Origin: Pipra filicauda | Lineage: Eukaryota > Chordata > Aves > Passeriformes > Pipridae | NCBI RefSeq assembly: GCF_003945595.2 | Contig: NW_024104376.1 | Span: forward strand, 496,001 to 560,000 | Length of the DNA: 64,000 nucleotides | Direction of reading: 5' to 3' | Shown: positions 43,501-50,195 of the stretch, piece by piece | Layout of the letters: the number at the start of each line of letters is the position of its first letter | How positions within the stretch are numbered: the stretch's first letter is position 1 | Made by a program: the position numbers and the translations under genes | Notes under the pieces: generated by a model | What the model was told of the DNA's origin: nothing | Seen by the model: only the letters and a program-made list of their open reading frames with translations | The model's database searches: none

Positions 43501-46500
43501 CTTATGGCTACTCACCCCATCCCACTATGATTAAAGTACAATAAATACCTAGGCTGTCACTGGGAAAGTCACTGTTCTCAAGCACAATTTGATCTGTATT
43601 TACTTTCTGGCTTCATATGAAAGAGTCAGTTAAACATGTGTTATCAAAAGACACATGTTTACAGCTGTGATGGCAAAATTCCAGTGGAATTAAATGGAAC
43701 TTTTGCCAGTTGAGTCAATTAAATACTTTTATTTCCAATTTTAGCTTCATCTGGATTAAAAAAGAAAAAAAATGACAACCCTGAGTTATTATACACTATA
43801 GTCACAGCTGAACATCTTTAAAAGTGGACATTTTCTTAATTGCAATATTCTTCTCTCAGGAGAATTGCAGTTCTCCTTGCAGGACAGTCTTCTCTTAAAG
43901 ATAAAATTAGATAAGCAATACCTGAGATTTCCTTTTGGTGCAGGAACCATGGAAATTTAATTTTCTTTGCTAGAGAATGTGTTCATGAGTTTGACTCTGT
44001 TTTTAATAACTGATACTATCAGAGTTATCTTTAGAGGAGCGTTGTAAATAATTGATTTCAGTTGCTTGTGATCTCCACAGGGCTGAACCAAAGCCATTGC
44101 TTAGTTTGGATGGGGACAAGACATGAAAACGTGGTTAATGGGAAGGGGGAGAGACAATTTGAAGGTATTGCTGAAGTATGTCCAGTGCACAAATTAGAAA
44201 GCAGTTCCTGGGATCTGAAGGCTCAAATGACAAGCTTTGATACCCACTTTCATCTCTGAGGGTGATTAATCATTGCAGTAAACCCACATAGAGAGTGATG
44301 GCTTGTCTGGTTGGCTTTCTGTAAGCCGTGCTCTAATGACAGCAAAAGTGACTTGGGTGAATTTTGAATGTTCTGTCATTTATTAGGAGCAAGCCAAGAG
44401 GTCTGTGAGTCTGTTGAGTCCATTAGGGAAGCTCATAGAGTGCTTGATTTTTAACTCATGAGCATTTTGCCTTAGGAATAGGATATTCTTGCTTCAGTGT
44501 TTATGTTCTCTTTAACTTGGATAAACTTTACTGAAAATTAGACTAAAAGAGGCCTAAGGTAGACTTTTATCTTGGCCTTCAGTATTTGCTTAAGATCTTG
44601 ATATCCATGTGATTTCAAAGGAGGTTTGTCCTGCACAAGAGCTTCATCACTTGTTCCAGAATGAACATTTTATTCTTAGCCTGAGTAGATTTGTTCCATG
44701 TTTAGCATTTCTTACCGCCATTTTATTCTGTGAACATCACATGTGGGTATGTGGTTTTGTGTGTGTTAAGAACAATCATTGAGTGCCTGAAGGCTGTGAT
44801 TTGAAAACATTGTGGCCATTGTCTTTGAAGTCACCAAGTAATGTTATCATACAGTAGGATAAGCAGTGATTGTTGTAATAAACATCTGTGTAGATTCCAG
44901 GAGGTTGTCATGGGCCAGTCTTCTTATGAAGAAGAAAGCAATTCACACATACGGACTTTGCCTTTTGCAAATTGCAAGCCTATCCTTACAGGTCTTGAGT
45001 GGTAAGAGATAATTTGGATACATTCACCTTGTTACAAGGCATGCAGCACAAGTAGAGCATTGCAACAGATGAGTTTCTCCATATGTTTAAAGCAAAACAG
45101 GGCTAAGCAAATTTTAGGTATCTGGAAAAAAACACCCCTCCCCTCCAAATTTTGCAATTGAAGGAAATAAAAGGCATTAAAGGGAAACAAGAAATACCTT
45201 AACTATGCTAGGACAGTGGCAAAGAGCCTTGTAGAGGTAAGACAAAGAGCTCATCGTGATTTGGTTGAAAATTTTGTGCTCAGTGTGGAGTTACTGGTTG
45301 CAGAGGTGTGGCCTGTGTTTTCCACCTTGTTGGGTCACACGATATGTTGCCCTCCTGTTCCACAGAAGACCCAGAACTCCTCAGCAGATACTGAATCCCC
45401 TGCAGTTCAGCAGACTCTTATTTGATAAACTTCATGTGAGCAATTCTGTGCCAGTGAGGGGTTTTAATTACAATTTTTTTGCCACTTAGACTTTGTATTT
45501 ACTTACTTGCTTCCATCAGACATTAGCTCATGAAGATAAAAAAAAAAATCTTCTATGACGCCTTGAAATAATGAGGTATTCTCCAGCTGCTTTGCCCTAA
45601 AAGGTAGCAGTTACCTGAGCAGAGGGGAAGAAAAGAATCAGCTGAAATTGTAGATACCGCTCCTCCCAGGGCAGCAGCTGTTTTCTCTCTGGTTTGTGTT
45701 GATGAAGGTGCCCTATATTGGCTTTGACTCTGAAACTGGGTAAGCTGTGAAGCAGGGAAAGCAATTACCAGTGCTGGGAGGGAGGTCAAGAAAATGGGGG
45801 GGAAGTCCCACAAACCAGCCTGAGTTTGGTATCTTTGAACTATCCAAATCAAACACAGACTTTATGAGAGTTTCCAAGTCATCAGTGGAAACTCAGGGTC
45901 TGGAATTTATAGTTTTGACACCTACTATAGTTTGACACCGCTTATTGTGATGGCTGCATATAGAAAGTGTTTTTATAGGATGCCATAGTGGTAGCACAGA
46001 AGGAGATGGAAAGCTGGAAGAAGGCACTACTTTCTCTGAATTACTAGATTTGTGACCTCCATGAATCAGACCCAAGGATAGAAATTTAGTGCCATGAGCA
46101 AGTGCAGGAACACAACTCACTGGCTGTATATGTTGGAACATCAGAGTTTTATGACTGGGAAACACTTGGATTGGGCTTTATTTGTGAGGGACAGATGTTG
46201 ACAGATTTTTGATGAAACTCCTTTTCTTGTGTTTCAGCAAGATTCTGCCATAACCCAGTACAACTCTCACCACGTGTGTGTAGAACCATCTTGTGCTGAA
46301 CCACTCTTTAGTGGGTGAATGTTTGAAGAAAAATTGGCCGTAGAATTAAATATTTTACTTTTCTGGGCCACACAGTAATTTATAAACAGCTTTGAGGCTC
46401 TGAGGATTCTTCTGACTTACAGTCGTTGCACCTTGCTATAGACCAGAGGCAGCTTTCCAGCAGGAAGTGCAGCCTGGAAACTGGCTGATGCCTCTGCATA

Positions 46501-49500
46501 CCACCTCCATGAAACCACCATGGCAGCAGGCATGTTTAAGACCTCAGGAATGACATGTTTCCCTTGAGAGGCTGTCAGCGAAGGGATGGAAAAAGAACCA
46601 AATAATTTTTAATTTTCACCTCCTTCCTTCTCTGCCATCTGGTTTTAGATGAAAAATAACATATGGAACTATAATCCTGGTTAACTAATAAACACTGCCC
46701 ACACTTTTGATCAAAGTGTGACCGAATACTATTTCCTTAGGTTTACCAGGTGAGAAAGGAGAAAAAGGCAATCCAGGTGTTGGAACGCAAGGACCCCGAG
46801 GCCCACCAGGATCTACAGGTAAAGTTACATTTGAAGCATCTGCATTAGACCACTCTGACCCAAGTGCAAAGCAGCTCAGACTGGCTCTGTCTTTCGCTTC
46901 TAAGGCTCAAGCAGCAGAAGTCAGCAGTTCAGGCACCTTAACCGTCATAATCTTCTTATTATGTAATATGATGTTGTGATGTGCCACATGATGTTGTTGT
47001 CAGTCACATGAGTAGTTTCCTTTTCCCTGTAATAAACTGCTTCTCCAAACCCAACTTTTTAATTTTTTTTAAGTATTACTTTTAGATATGGGTTCTTGAA
47101 GGGGAAGAAGGTAGTCTGGACTAATTGCATTTGTTTTCTCATTGACTCAAGGTCATACCTAAGTGTGAGTTGACAGAGAAATGTATAGTAATTAAGCACA
47201 TTAATCACAGGGATTTATATTTAGCTCCTGAAAAAGCAGAGGGGTGATATCCAGGTCCTGTTGAAACAGGAGTAAAATTGCATTGACTTAATTAGGATAT
47301 TCTGGCCATGAGAGCACTGGTATCAAGGCACAGCATTACTCAGAAACTGTATGGAAAGGGAGTGGGGGAAATCAACAGCTGCACAGGCATCCAGGGCTGT
47401 CCCTCCCCCATGAAACTGCCTTTCTGGAAGTTTGATGCTTGGTGAAACATTTGCTTTAGTATAAATTTCTGGCTAAAATCTATGTCTGGCAAGGAAGACG
47501 AAGCAGCGGCCAGAGGAGGCGGCTCATCGGGAGCAGGTCTCCTCTGGGGCTGCTGCTTTGCCTTCCTTGCCAGAGGCTGCAGTCTTTCCCTCAGCTTGCC
47601 CAGGGGAGTCAGAGCCAGGATGCCCAGCTGCTCTGCTCAGGCTGTGTCTTGGAAGTGTTTGTAGCACACTCAGTGCCATGTTTTCCAGGCCAAGGAAAGT
47701 GGCCTCAAATCCCTGCTTTCATGAAAGACACTACTCAGCTGTTTCATCTCCCCCTTTCTATGCAGGACCTCCAGGAGAAAGTCGAACTGGCAGCCCAGGA
47801 CCGCCAGGATCAGCGGGCCCACGAGGTCCCCCTGGTCACATGGGACCCCCAGGCTCACAGGGTCCTTCTGGTCCCCCTGGGTACTGTGATCCATCCTCCT
47901 GCGCTGGTTATGGCATGGGAGGTGAGTAGTCAGGAGCTGGGGCAGCTGCTGTCTGCACAGGCGAGGGTGGCATTTTCTAACAGCCAAAGTAAGATGGAGG
48001 CTACTGGTGAACCCTGTGCTAAAATGTGGCAGCTCCCAAAAAACCTGCATGTCCAGTGTGGCTGTACTTTGTGGGACTGCAGCACAAAGAGAAGGTGACC
48101 CCAGCACAGTAACCAAAGGAAGTCCACCATCTGATCCCGGCCTGTAAAACAGATCCTGCCTAGTGGGTTTTGTCCTGTACGTGTTTGTGTAGCTGTATGA
48201 GCCTGCTCCATCTCAGCGGTCTCTGTGTTGAACCCCCACCATGTAATGTTTGTGACAGCAGAGTTTTTTACATTTGTAGTTTCTCAGACTTTTTGCTGAA
48301 CTTCCCCTTCCGTGTGCCTCTGAGTGGCATGAGAGCATGACCCTTACTAAAACCATAGTAGTGTAACCTGGCACAGGGATGCACGTGTCCATCATTAACC
48401 AGTGAAAGCCATCTGGAAAAATGATTCTTTCTACATCTTCTCTGTATCCTACTTTCCCCTCTCGTTATAGCACGGAGAGACCATAGGAGGAAGTTAACAC
48501 AATTACCAACAATTATGTCACCCAACCTAAAACTGAAATTAGTAAAGCACTAGTCTCTACAGATGTTACACATAATGCATATTTGTTTGATGTTTACAGT
48601 TTAATCTGCCCTGAGCTGATTTGTATGTTTTACTTACCTGAATGTTTTTGTTGTCGTCTCTTCCTATCCTTTTCTCCTCACTTCCCCTCCCCATTGTTCA
48701 TTTCCTGTTTTAAGGCCCAATCCCTTACAATGGCTACCAATCCAGAAGGTGAAAGGCTCATTCTGGTTCAGGTCTCATTGGGCTGAAGGTCAGAGATGGA
48801 TGCTGAACTGCTCTGTGCTTTCCAGCAACGATATTGACTACCACTAATGAACTTACAGCTGCTGTACATGCACTTGGCTTCCTGGCACTGCTAAAAATTA
48901 TTGGCTGACCCACTTTTGCCTGTTAATCATGTATTCTTGCCCACAATTGGAATAAGCTAAAGCAGGCAGAGTGTGCAATGTATAATGAGCACAGTATTAC
49001 AACTGGACATTTGACAAATTCTGGTGGTGGTTTCCAACTAACTTGGCTGTCTGTTGGTGGGTTTCCAATTGCTCCAGCTTATTAATTTTGTTAAATGTTT
49101 TCATTGTTCCTTTATGTGAATAAAAGATGTGTATTTAAAGATTATATATATATACTCACACACGATATAGAAATATATCTATATATAAAATGTCAATTTC
49201 CTAATGAATGCTTTAATTTTCTACTCCCCTTCTCCTGTGTTAACCATATGAATACTCTTGGTGGTGGTGGGTTAAGGTGGATACGGTGAGCCAACTGATC
49301 AAGACATCCCAGTAGTGCAGTTGCCACATAGCTCCTACCAAATCTATGACCCTGAGGACCTTTATGATGGTGAGCAACAGCCGTACATAGTTCACGGGTC
49401 CTACCCCTTACCATCCCCATACTCCCAGTCCTATCCATCACCTCATCTTGCTCAACCAGAATTTACTCCTGTTCAAGAAGAGATGGAAGCCGTTGAACTG

Positions 49501-49599
49501 AGATCCCCAGGAATCAGTCGCTTCGCAAGGAGGATAGCCAAAAGGAGCGCCAAGACTCCAGCACGCACAAAGGCAAATGGAAAAAAACCCTCTCAATGA
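1443..49599 (+). CDS. COL14A1: COL14A1, collagen XIV alpha-1 chain (undulin), 3' half of the gene, 25 exons in window
   Basis: This is a secreted FACIT collagen that binds the surface of fibrillar collagen in connective tissue. The joined exons (about 927 codons, phases consistent throughout) encode in order: the end of an FN3 repeat (residues 1-49 of the visible part), a Pro/Thr linker (about 50-74), a VWA domain (75-265) with DGSWS, GGNTKTG and VITDG, a TSPN/LamG-like domain (about 266-495), COL2 (about 507-657), NC2 (about 658-700), COL1 (about 701-806), and NC1 with YCDPSSC followed by about 115 residues. Stretches such as [35 protein letters not shown] and QPEFTPVQ match what I recall of vertebrate collagen XIV rather than collagens XII, XX or XXI. 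The 5' half (signal peptide, first VWA, earlier FN3 repeats) is upstream of the window. Individual exons are listed below. Borders come from reading splice sites and phase by eye. Confidence 0.96.
3820..3894 (+). CDS. COL14A1: COL14A1 exon 2: Pro/Thr-rich linker
   Basis: 75 bp, phase 1-1, between TTCTCCAG and G|GTAAGT. The peptide is almost all Pro, Thr and Ser ([13 protein letters not shown]) and ends PPAKE. It is the flexible spacer between the last FN3 repeat and the second VWA domain and probably carries O-glycans. The following intron (3895-4488) has no recognised element. Confidence 0.9.
4489..4628 (+). CDS. COL14A1: COL14A1 exon 3: start of VWA domain (MIDAS DxSxS)
   Basis: 140 bp, phase 1 in and 0 out, between TTTCTCAG and CAG|GTAATC. 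It begins [20 protein letters not shown], with the first beta strand and the DGSWS metal-binding loop, followed by the first helix ([20 protein letters not shown]). The opening Cys probably pairs with the Cys in FVCET at the domain end. The following intron (4629-5849) has no recognised element. Confidence 0.96.
5850..5973 (+). CDS. COL14A1: COL14A1 exon 4: VWA domain, middle
   Basis: 124 bp, phase 0 in and 1 out, between TATGCACAG and ACAG|GTGAG. It encodes [19 protein letters not shown], helix [13 protein letters not shown], then KGGNTKT. The first Thr of GGNTKTG is the MIDAS threonine. The next intron (5974-7573) contains an antisense LTR. Confidence 0.96.
6715..7292 (-). mobile_element. 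Solo ERV LTR (ERVL-like, avian), antisense in COL14A1 intron
   Basis: Read on the minus strand, this runs from a degraded TGG-TTTTAGCTGGGATAAAG start through GTGCTGTGTTTTGGATTCAG, CTGGCCAAAGGGATATTCCA and a TATA box (AATATAAAAC, about 7023-7032) to a GGGTTAGAG-like end. The layout matches a common avian ERVL-type LTR as I remember it. It carries a C-rich run (6771-6785) on the plus strand. The ends are eroded and I see no target duplication, so it is old. There is no coding region, so it is a solo LTR left by recombination. The edges are uncertain by about 10-20 bp. Confidence 0.75.
7574..7717 (+). CDS. COL14A1: COL14A1 exon 5: VWA domain, MIDAS Asp loop
   Basis: 144 bp, phase 1-1, between GTTTCAG and G|GTAAAA. 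It encodes [21 protein letters not shown], then [22 protein letters not shown] carries the third MIDAS ligand. It ends VSREMQLDG. The following intron (7718-9666) has no recognised element beyond AT-rich sequence. Confidence 0.96.
9667..9831 (+). CDS. COL14A1: COL14A1 exon 6: end of VWA domain
   Basis: 165 bp, phase 1-1. It encodes [17 protein letters not shown], then [19 protein letters not shown] and [12 protein letters not shown], the last strand and helix of the VWA fold. The acceptor is TTTACAG. The donor is CAA|GTTAGC, which departs from consensus at +3 and +6, but using it restores ACC (Thr) with exon 7, as expected for the ETASAT join. Confidence 0.95.
10785..11095 (+). mobile_element. 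Old CR1 LINE fragment
   Basis: Pieces in CR1 3'-end order are recognisable: TGCAATTCTGGTCTC, then GAAAAGGTACAGAGAA, then GGCTGGAGAAGCTC, then GGATTAGACAAATTCACGGA. The copy is highly diverged. It lies in the intron after exon 6 (9832-11311). Confidence 0.5.
11312..11350 (+). CDS. COL14A1: COL14A1 exon 7: VWA to TSPN junction
   Basis: 39 bp, phase 1-1, between CTTTTCCAG and GCAG|GTACAG. It reads [14 protein letters not shown]. The short exon connects the VWA domain to the thrombospondin N-terminal-like domain. The next intron is only 215 bp. Confidence 0.92.
11566..11704 (+). CDS. COL14A1: COL14A1 exon 8: TSPN domain, first part
   Basis: 139 bp, phase 1 in and 2 out, between CTTCCAG and CCAA|GTATGT. 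It encodes [20 protein letters not shown], then [20 protein letters not shown] and VSQPTK. FDMMxxFGL-like starts are typical of the TSPN/LamG fold in FACIT NC domains. The next intron (11705-14625) contains a solo LTR. Confidence 0.95.
12361..13016 (-). mobile_element. Solo ERV LTR with 5-bp target duplication
   Basis: 656 bp, starting TGATATGG and ending ACCACA on the plus strand (minus strand TGTGGTAG to CATATCA). It is flanked on both sides by ATGTT (12356-12360 and 13017-13021). Antisense orientation is preferred because the minus strand shows a GGCTATAAGAAG TATA-like box (about 12908-12919) and AATAAA downstream of it in the AT-rich part. A 5-bp duplication fits ERVL or some ERV1 elements. 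There are no internal genes. A sister copy is at 37684-38266. It is longer here because of expanded TA-rich repeats (12490-12610). Confidence 0.85.
14626..14768 (+). CDS. COL14A1: COL14A1 exon 9: TSPN domain
   Basis: 143 bp, phase 2 in and 1 out, between CTTACAG and GATA|GTACGT. It encodes [20 protein letters not shown], then [13 protein letters not shown] and LVGVILD. LPxDYTxxFxFR is the core LamG/TSPN strand pattern. The following intron (14769-15617) has no recognised element. Confidence 0.96.
15618..15727 (+). CDS. COL14A1: COL14A1 exon 10: TSPN domain
   Basis: 110 bp, phase 1 in and 0 out, between CACACAG and AAG|GTTAGT. It encodes [20 protein letters not shown], then [17 protein letters not shown]. 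The next intron (15728-17415) holds an A-rich CAAA tract at about 16265-16330 and a small CR1-like piece. Confidence 0.95.
16265..16330 (+). repeat. A-rich CAAA/CCAA low-complexity tract
   Basis: Irregular AAAACAAAACAAAAAAACC units that look like a decayed simple repeat. Similar tracts occur at about 35009-35085. Confidence 0.6.
17234..17290 (-). mobile_element. CR1 3'-end remnant
   Basis: The motif AGGTTGGAAGGGGCCTC followed by GAGGTCATCTAGG is the reverse complement of the CR1 3' end. Only the terminal piece is clear. It lies in the intron before exon 11. Confidence 0.5.
17416..17574 (+). CDS. COL14A1: COL14A1 exon 11: TSPN domain
   Basis: 159 bp, phase 0-0, between TTGCTTAG and CCA|GTGAGT. 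It encodes [19 protein letters not shown], then [19 protein letters not shown] and PRDNSAP. IDCKxV contains the conserved TSPN cysteine. The following intron (17575-21451, 3.9 kb) shows no recognised element. Confidence 0.95.
21452..21529 (+). CDS. COL14A1: COL14A1 exon 12: end of TSPN domain
   Basis: 78 bp, phase 0-0, between TTGAAACAG and TTG|GTAAGA. It encodes [20 protein letters not shown] then CELPGL. LQxFDIVC is the typical last strand of the FACIT TSPN domain, and CC precedes the hinge to COL2. Confidence 0.95.
21800..21886 (+). CDS. COL14A1: COL14A1 exon 13: NC3-COL2 junction
   Basis: 87 bp, phase 0-0, between TTTCCTTAG and CCG|GTAAGG. A Cys-rich hinge ([20 protein letters not shown]) is followed by the first Gly-x-y triplets (GPLGPPGPP). 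From here the COL exons begin with whole glycine codons. The next intron (21887-26631, 4.7 kb) contains an antisense CR1 at 25690. Confidence 0.95.
25690..26275 (-). mobile_element. CR1 LINE 3' fragment
   Basis: On the minus strand this is the 3' end of CR1: GGTGAGGCTGCACCTC, AGCTGAGAGAGCTGGG, then GGCATAGATTAGATATTAGG and GTCTTTTCCAACC, ending in a decayed ATTCT microsatellite near 25692. It is 5' truncated, as CR1 copies usually are. The open frames running through it on both strands are repeat-derived. Confidence 0.9.
26632..26685 (+). CDS. COL14A1: COL14A1 exon 14: COL2, 54 bp
   Basis: Six triplets, [18 protein letters not shown]. Phase 0-0, acceptor CTTCACAG, donor AAG|GTACTT. 54 bp is the classic collagen exon unit. 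The following intron (26686-27086) has no recognised element. Confidence 0.95.
27087..27182 (+). CDS. COL14A1: COL14A1 exon 15: COL2 with one imperfection
   Basis: 96 bp, phase 0-0, between CTTTAG and CCA|GTGAGA. It contains [16 protein letters not shown] then [11 protein letters not shown]. The GLSIQ step breaks the Gly-x-y rhythm, so the exon codes 32 residues rather than a multiple of three. The following intron (27183-28407) has no recognised element. Confidence 0.95.
28408..28461 (+). CDS. COL14A1: COL14A1 exon 16: COL2, 54 bp
   Basis: [18 protein letters not shown], six perfect triplets, phase 0-0. Acceptor TTTGCAG, donor CAG|GTATTC. GEKGEK is a charged cluster typical of FACIT helices. 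Confidence 0.95.
28900..28953 (+). CDS. COL14A1: COL14A1 exon 17: COL2, 54 bp
   Basis: [18 protein letters not shown], six perfect triplets, phase 0-0. Acceptor ATGCTTAG, donor AGG|GTAAGG. The following intron (28954-35179, 6.2 kb) contains the 67-nt T tract and A-rich repeats. Confidence 0.95.
34433..34499. repeat. Uninterrupted T homopolymer, 67 nt
   Basis: 67 consecutive T, preceded by TTTTATTTTA and followed by GTGATTTGC. It may be a simple-repeat expansion, the poly(A) tail of an antisense retrocopy, or an assembly artefact. I see no gene-derived sequence next to it. Confidence 0.9.
35009..35085 (+). repeat. A-rich CAAA/CCAAA low-complexity tract
   Basis: Irregular units such as AACCAAACAAAACCAACAAA, about 95 bp before exon 18. 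Confidence 0.6.
35180..35233 (+). CDS. COL14A1: COL14A1 exon 18: COL2, 54 bp
   Basis: [18 protein letters not shown], six perfect triplets, phase 0-0. Acceptor TTTTATAG, donor ATG|GTGAGT. The following intron (35234-36118) has no recognised element. Confidence 0.95.
36119..36190 (+). CDS. COL14A1: COL14A1 exon 19: COL2, 72 bp
   Basis: Eight perfect triplets, beginning [18 protein letters not shown] and ending GDVGAP. Phase 0-0, acceptor CATGCAG, donor CCT|GTGAGT. The open frame running in from 35692 is in another frame and is not coding. The next intron (36191-38672) contains an LTR. Confidence 0.95.
37684..38266 (-). mobile_element. Solo ERV LTR, second copy of the 12361 family
   Basis: 583 bp, again TGATATGG to ACCACA on the plus strand and in the same orientation as the copy at 12361-13016, with long matching stretches (for example AACGATCGCCGGCAACCTCC near 38020). 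It is shorter because the internal TA repeat is contracted. The flanks read ATGTC on the left and TTCTC on the right, so the target duplication is not intact. Antisense to COL14A1. Confidence 0.85.
38673..38708 (+). CDS. COL14A1: COL14A1 exon 20: end of COL2, 36 bp
   Basis: [12 protein letters not shown], four triplets, phase 0-0. Acceptor TTTTCATAG, donor CGG|GTAAGT. It is the last regular collagen exon before NC2. The following intron (38709-39134) has no recognised element. Confidence 0.94.
39135..39201 (+). CDS. COL14A1: COL14A1 exon 21: NC2, uses a GC donor
   Basis: 67 bp, phase 0 in and 1 out. It encodes [20 protein letters not shown] then IQ. The acceptor is TTATCCAG. The donor reads CCAGG|GCAAGT: the only in-frame junction that gives IQG-HMAR with exon 22 uses GC instead of GT, with the rest of the donor matching consensus. 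Confidence 0.93.
39704..39892 (+). CDS. COL14A1: COL14A1 exon 22: end of NC2 and start of COL1
   Basis: 189 bp, phase 1-1, between CCTGACAG and AGAG|GTAGGT. It encodes [23 protein letters not shown], then triplets from [16 protein letters not shown] to GRPGERG. It begins COL1, the most C-terminal helix. The next intron (39893-46740, 6.8 kb) is the longest complete one in the window. It shows only poly(A) runs (for example 40868-40885) and no recognised element. Confidence 0.95.
46741..46818 (+). CDS. COL14A1: COL14A1 exon 23: COL1 with one imperfection
   Basis: 78 bp, phase 1-1, between TTTCCTTAG and [27 protein letters not shown] followed by [13 protein letters not shown] interrupts the triplets, one of the short imperfections characteristic of FACIT COL1. 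Confidence 0.95.
47486..47573 (+). repeat. Near-perfect inverted repeat (hairpin) in intron
   Basis: The left arm is 47486-47516 and the right arm 47541-47573, with a 24-nt loop. The left arm begins CTGGCAAGGAAG and the right arm ends CTTCCTTGCCAG. Only a few mismatches and one 2-nt gap interrupt the pairing. It is GC-rich and lies about 190 bp upstream of exon 24. Its function is unknown. Confidence 0.8.
47766..47921 (+). CDS. COL14A1: COL14A1 exon 24: end of COL1 and COL1-NC1 cysteine junction
   Basis: 156 bp, phase 1-1, between TATGCAG and GGAG|GTGAGT. Triplets include GESRT (an imperfection) and [19 protein letters not shown], followed by [14 protein letters not shown]. Two Cys four residues apart right after the helix are the hallmark of FACIT collagens and lock the three chains together. 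This exon can join either ending: the long exon at 49277 or the short one at 48715. Confidence 0.96.
48715..48752 (+). CDS. COL14A1: Candidate alternative COL14A1 terminal exon (short NC1)
   Basis: The acceptor TTTCCTGTTTTAAG follows a strong pyrimidine tract (48661-48710). Joined in phase 1 to exon 24 it reads [12 protein letters not shown] and then TGA at 48750. IPYNG resembles, from memory, the short NC1 tail of collagen XII. A possible donor (AGAAG|GTGAAA at 48749) would instead splice to 49277 in another frame and stop after RWIR, which is also a short tail. Either route would lack the basic NC1. Expression is not shown by sequence alone. Confidence 0.6.
48753..49140 (+). other. COL14A1: Candidate 3' UTR and poly(A) signal of the short-NC1 transcript
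   Basis: About 390 bp of non-coding sequence after the short stop codon, with AATAAA at 49119-49124 and a T-rich stretch just before it. This would let the upstream terminal exon be polyadenylated before the last exon is reached. Confidence 0.45.
49277..49599 (+). CDS. COL14A1: COL14A1 exon 25: long basic NC1 domain and stop
   Basis: 323 bp, phase 1 in, TGA at 49597-49599. The acceptor is GGTTAAG|GTGG, preceded by a G/T-rich stretch with the pyrimidine tract 25-55 bp further back. It encodes [18 protein letters not shown], a Tyr/Pro/Ser segment ([15 protein letters not shown]), the acidic [16 protein letters not shown], then a basic tail ([12 protein letters not shown] ... KKPSQ). As I recall, mammalian collagen XIV keeps the QPEFTPVQ part but ends soon after it, so the avian NC1 is longer at both sides. 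Confidence 0.93.
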
Positions 49600-50195
49600 A
49601 CTGTTTAAAAAAGGGAAACATTTTATGTGCATCTGTTTGACCTTTTGTCCAGGTGCCTCACCTGTCACGGAAGATGTTTACAGGCTCTTATGTTAAAGGA
49701 GAAAAAAGTGTACATGGCTGGTTGACACAACAAATAATGGTAATTATCTTGCATGCCAGAAGCTTAGTTGTTAGTGGGTTGGTGCTAGATGATGACGAAA
49801 GGTCACTTGTAGACCTTTCTCTGGAGTACTGTTCCGTTCACTATTCAAACTGTATAAAAACATGCGTCCAGCTAGTTGGTGTATGTAGAACCATCCAGAA
49901 AAGTTAATGTTTGTTATCAGTTTTTTCCTAGTTGATTATGTTCTGTTGGTTTTGGATTAATTGCTTTACTAGCAGAGTAACCTGACTAAATTCACTGGAG
50001 AACAATCATAATCAGGTTTCCTTGAACCCAGCTTATTACCCTTTTGCAAAGAATTCATATGTTAACAGGGTGTTGTTTTTCTAACTCACATGATATAAAT
50101 ACACAAGACTGTTCTGTGGGAGCACACTGATAATTTATTGTGAACCTCTTTCATTTCTGTTTTGTATGCAAATAAAAGTGGCAGGCTTTTGTACG
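49600..50195 (+). other. COL14A1: COL14A1 3' UTR with poly(A) signal
   Basis: About 600 bp after the stop. AATAAA is at 50171-50176, followed by a GT-rich stretch (GTGGCAGGCTTTTGTACGG), so cleavage is expected near 50190. Confidence 0.75.

Noticed and set aside
47482..48211. Several overlapping long frames around exon 24
   Set aside because: GC-rich exon sequence keeps other frames and the opposite strand open. Only the collagen frame has the family features.
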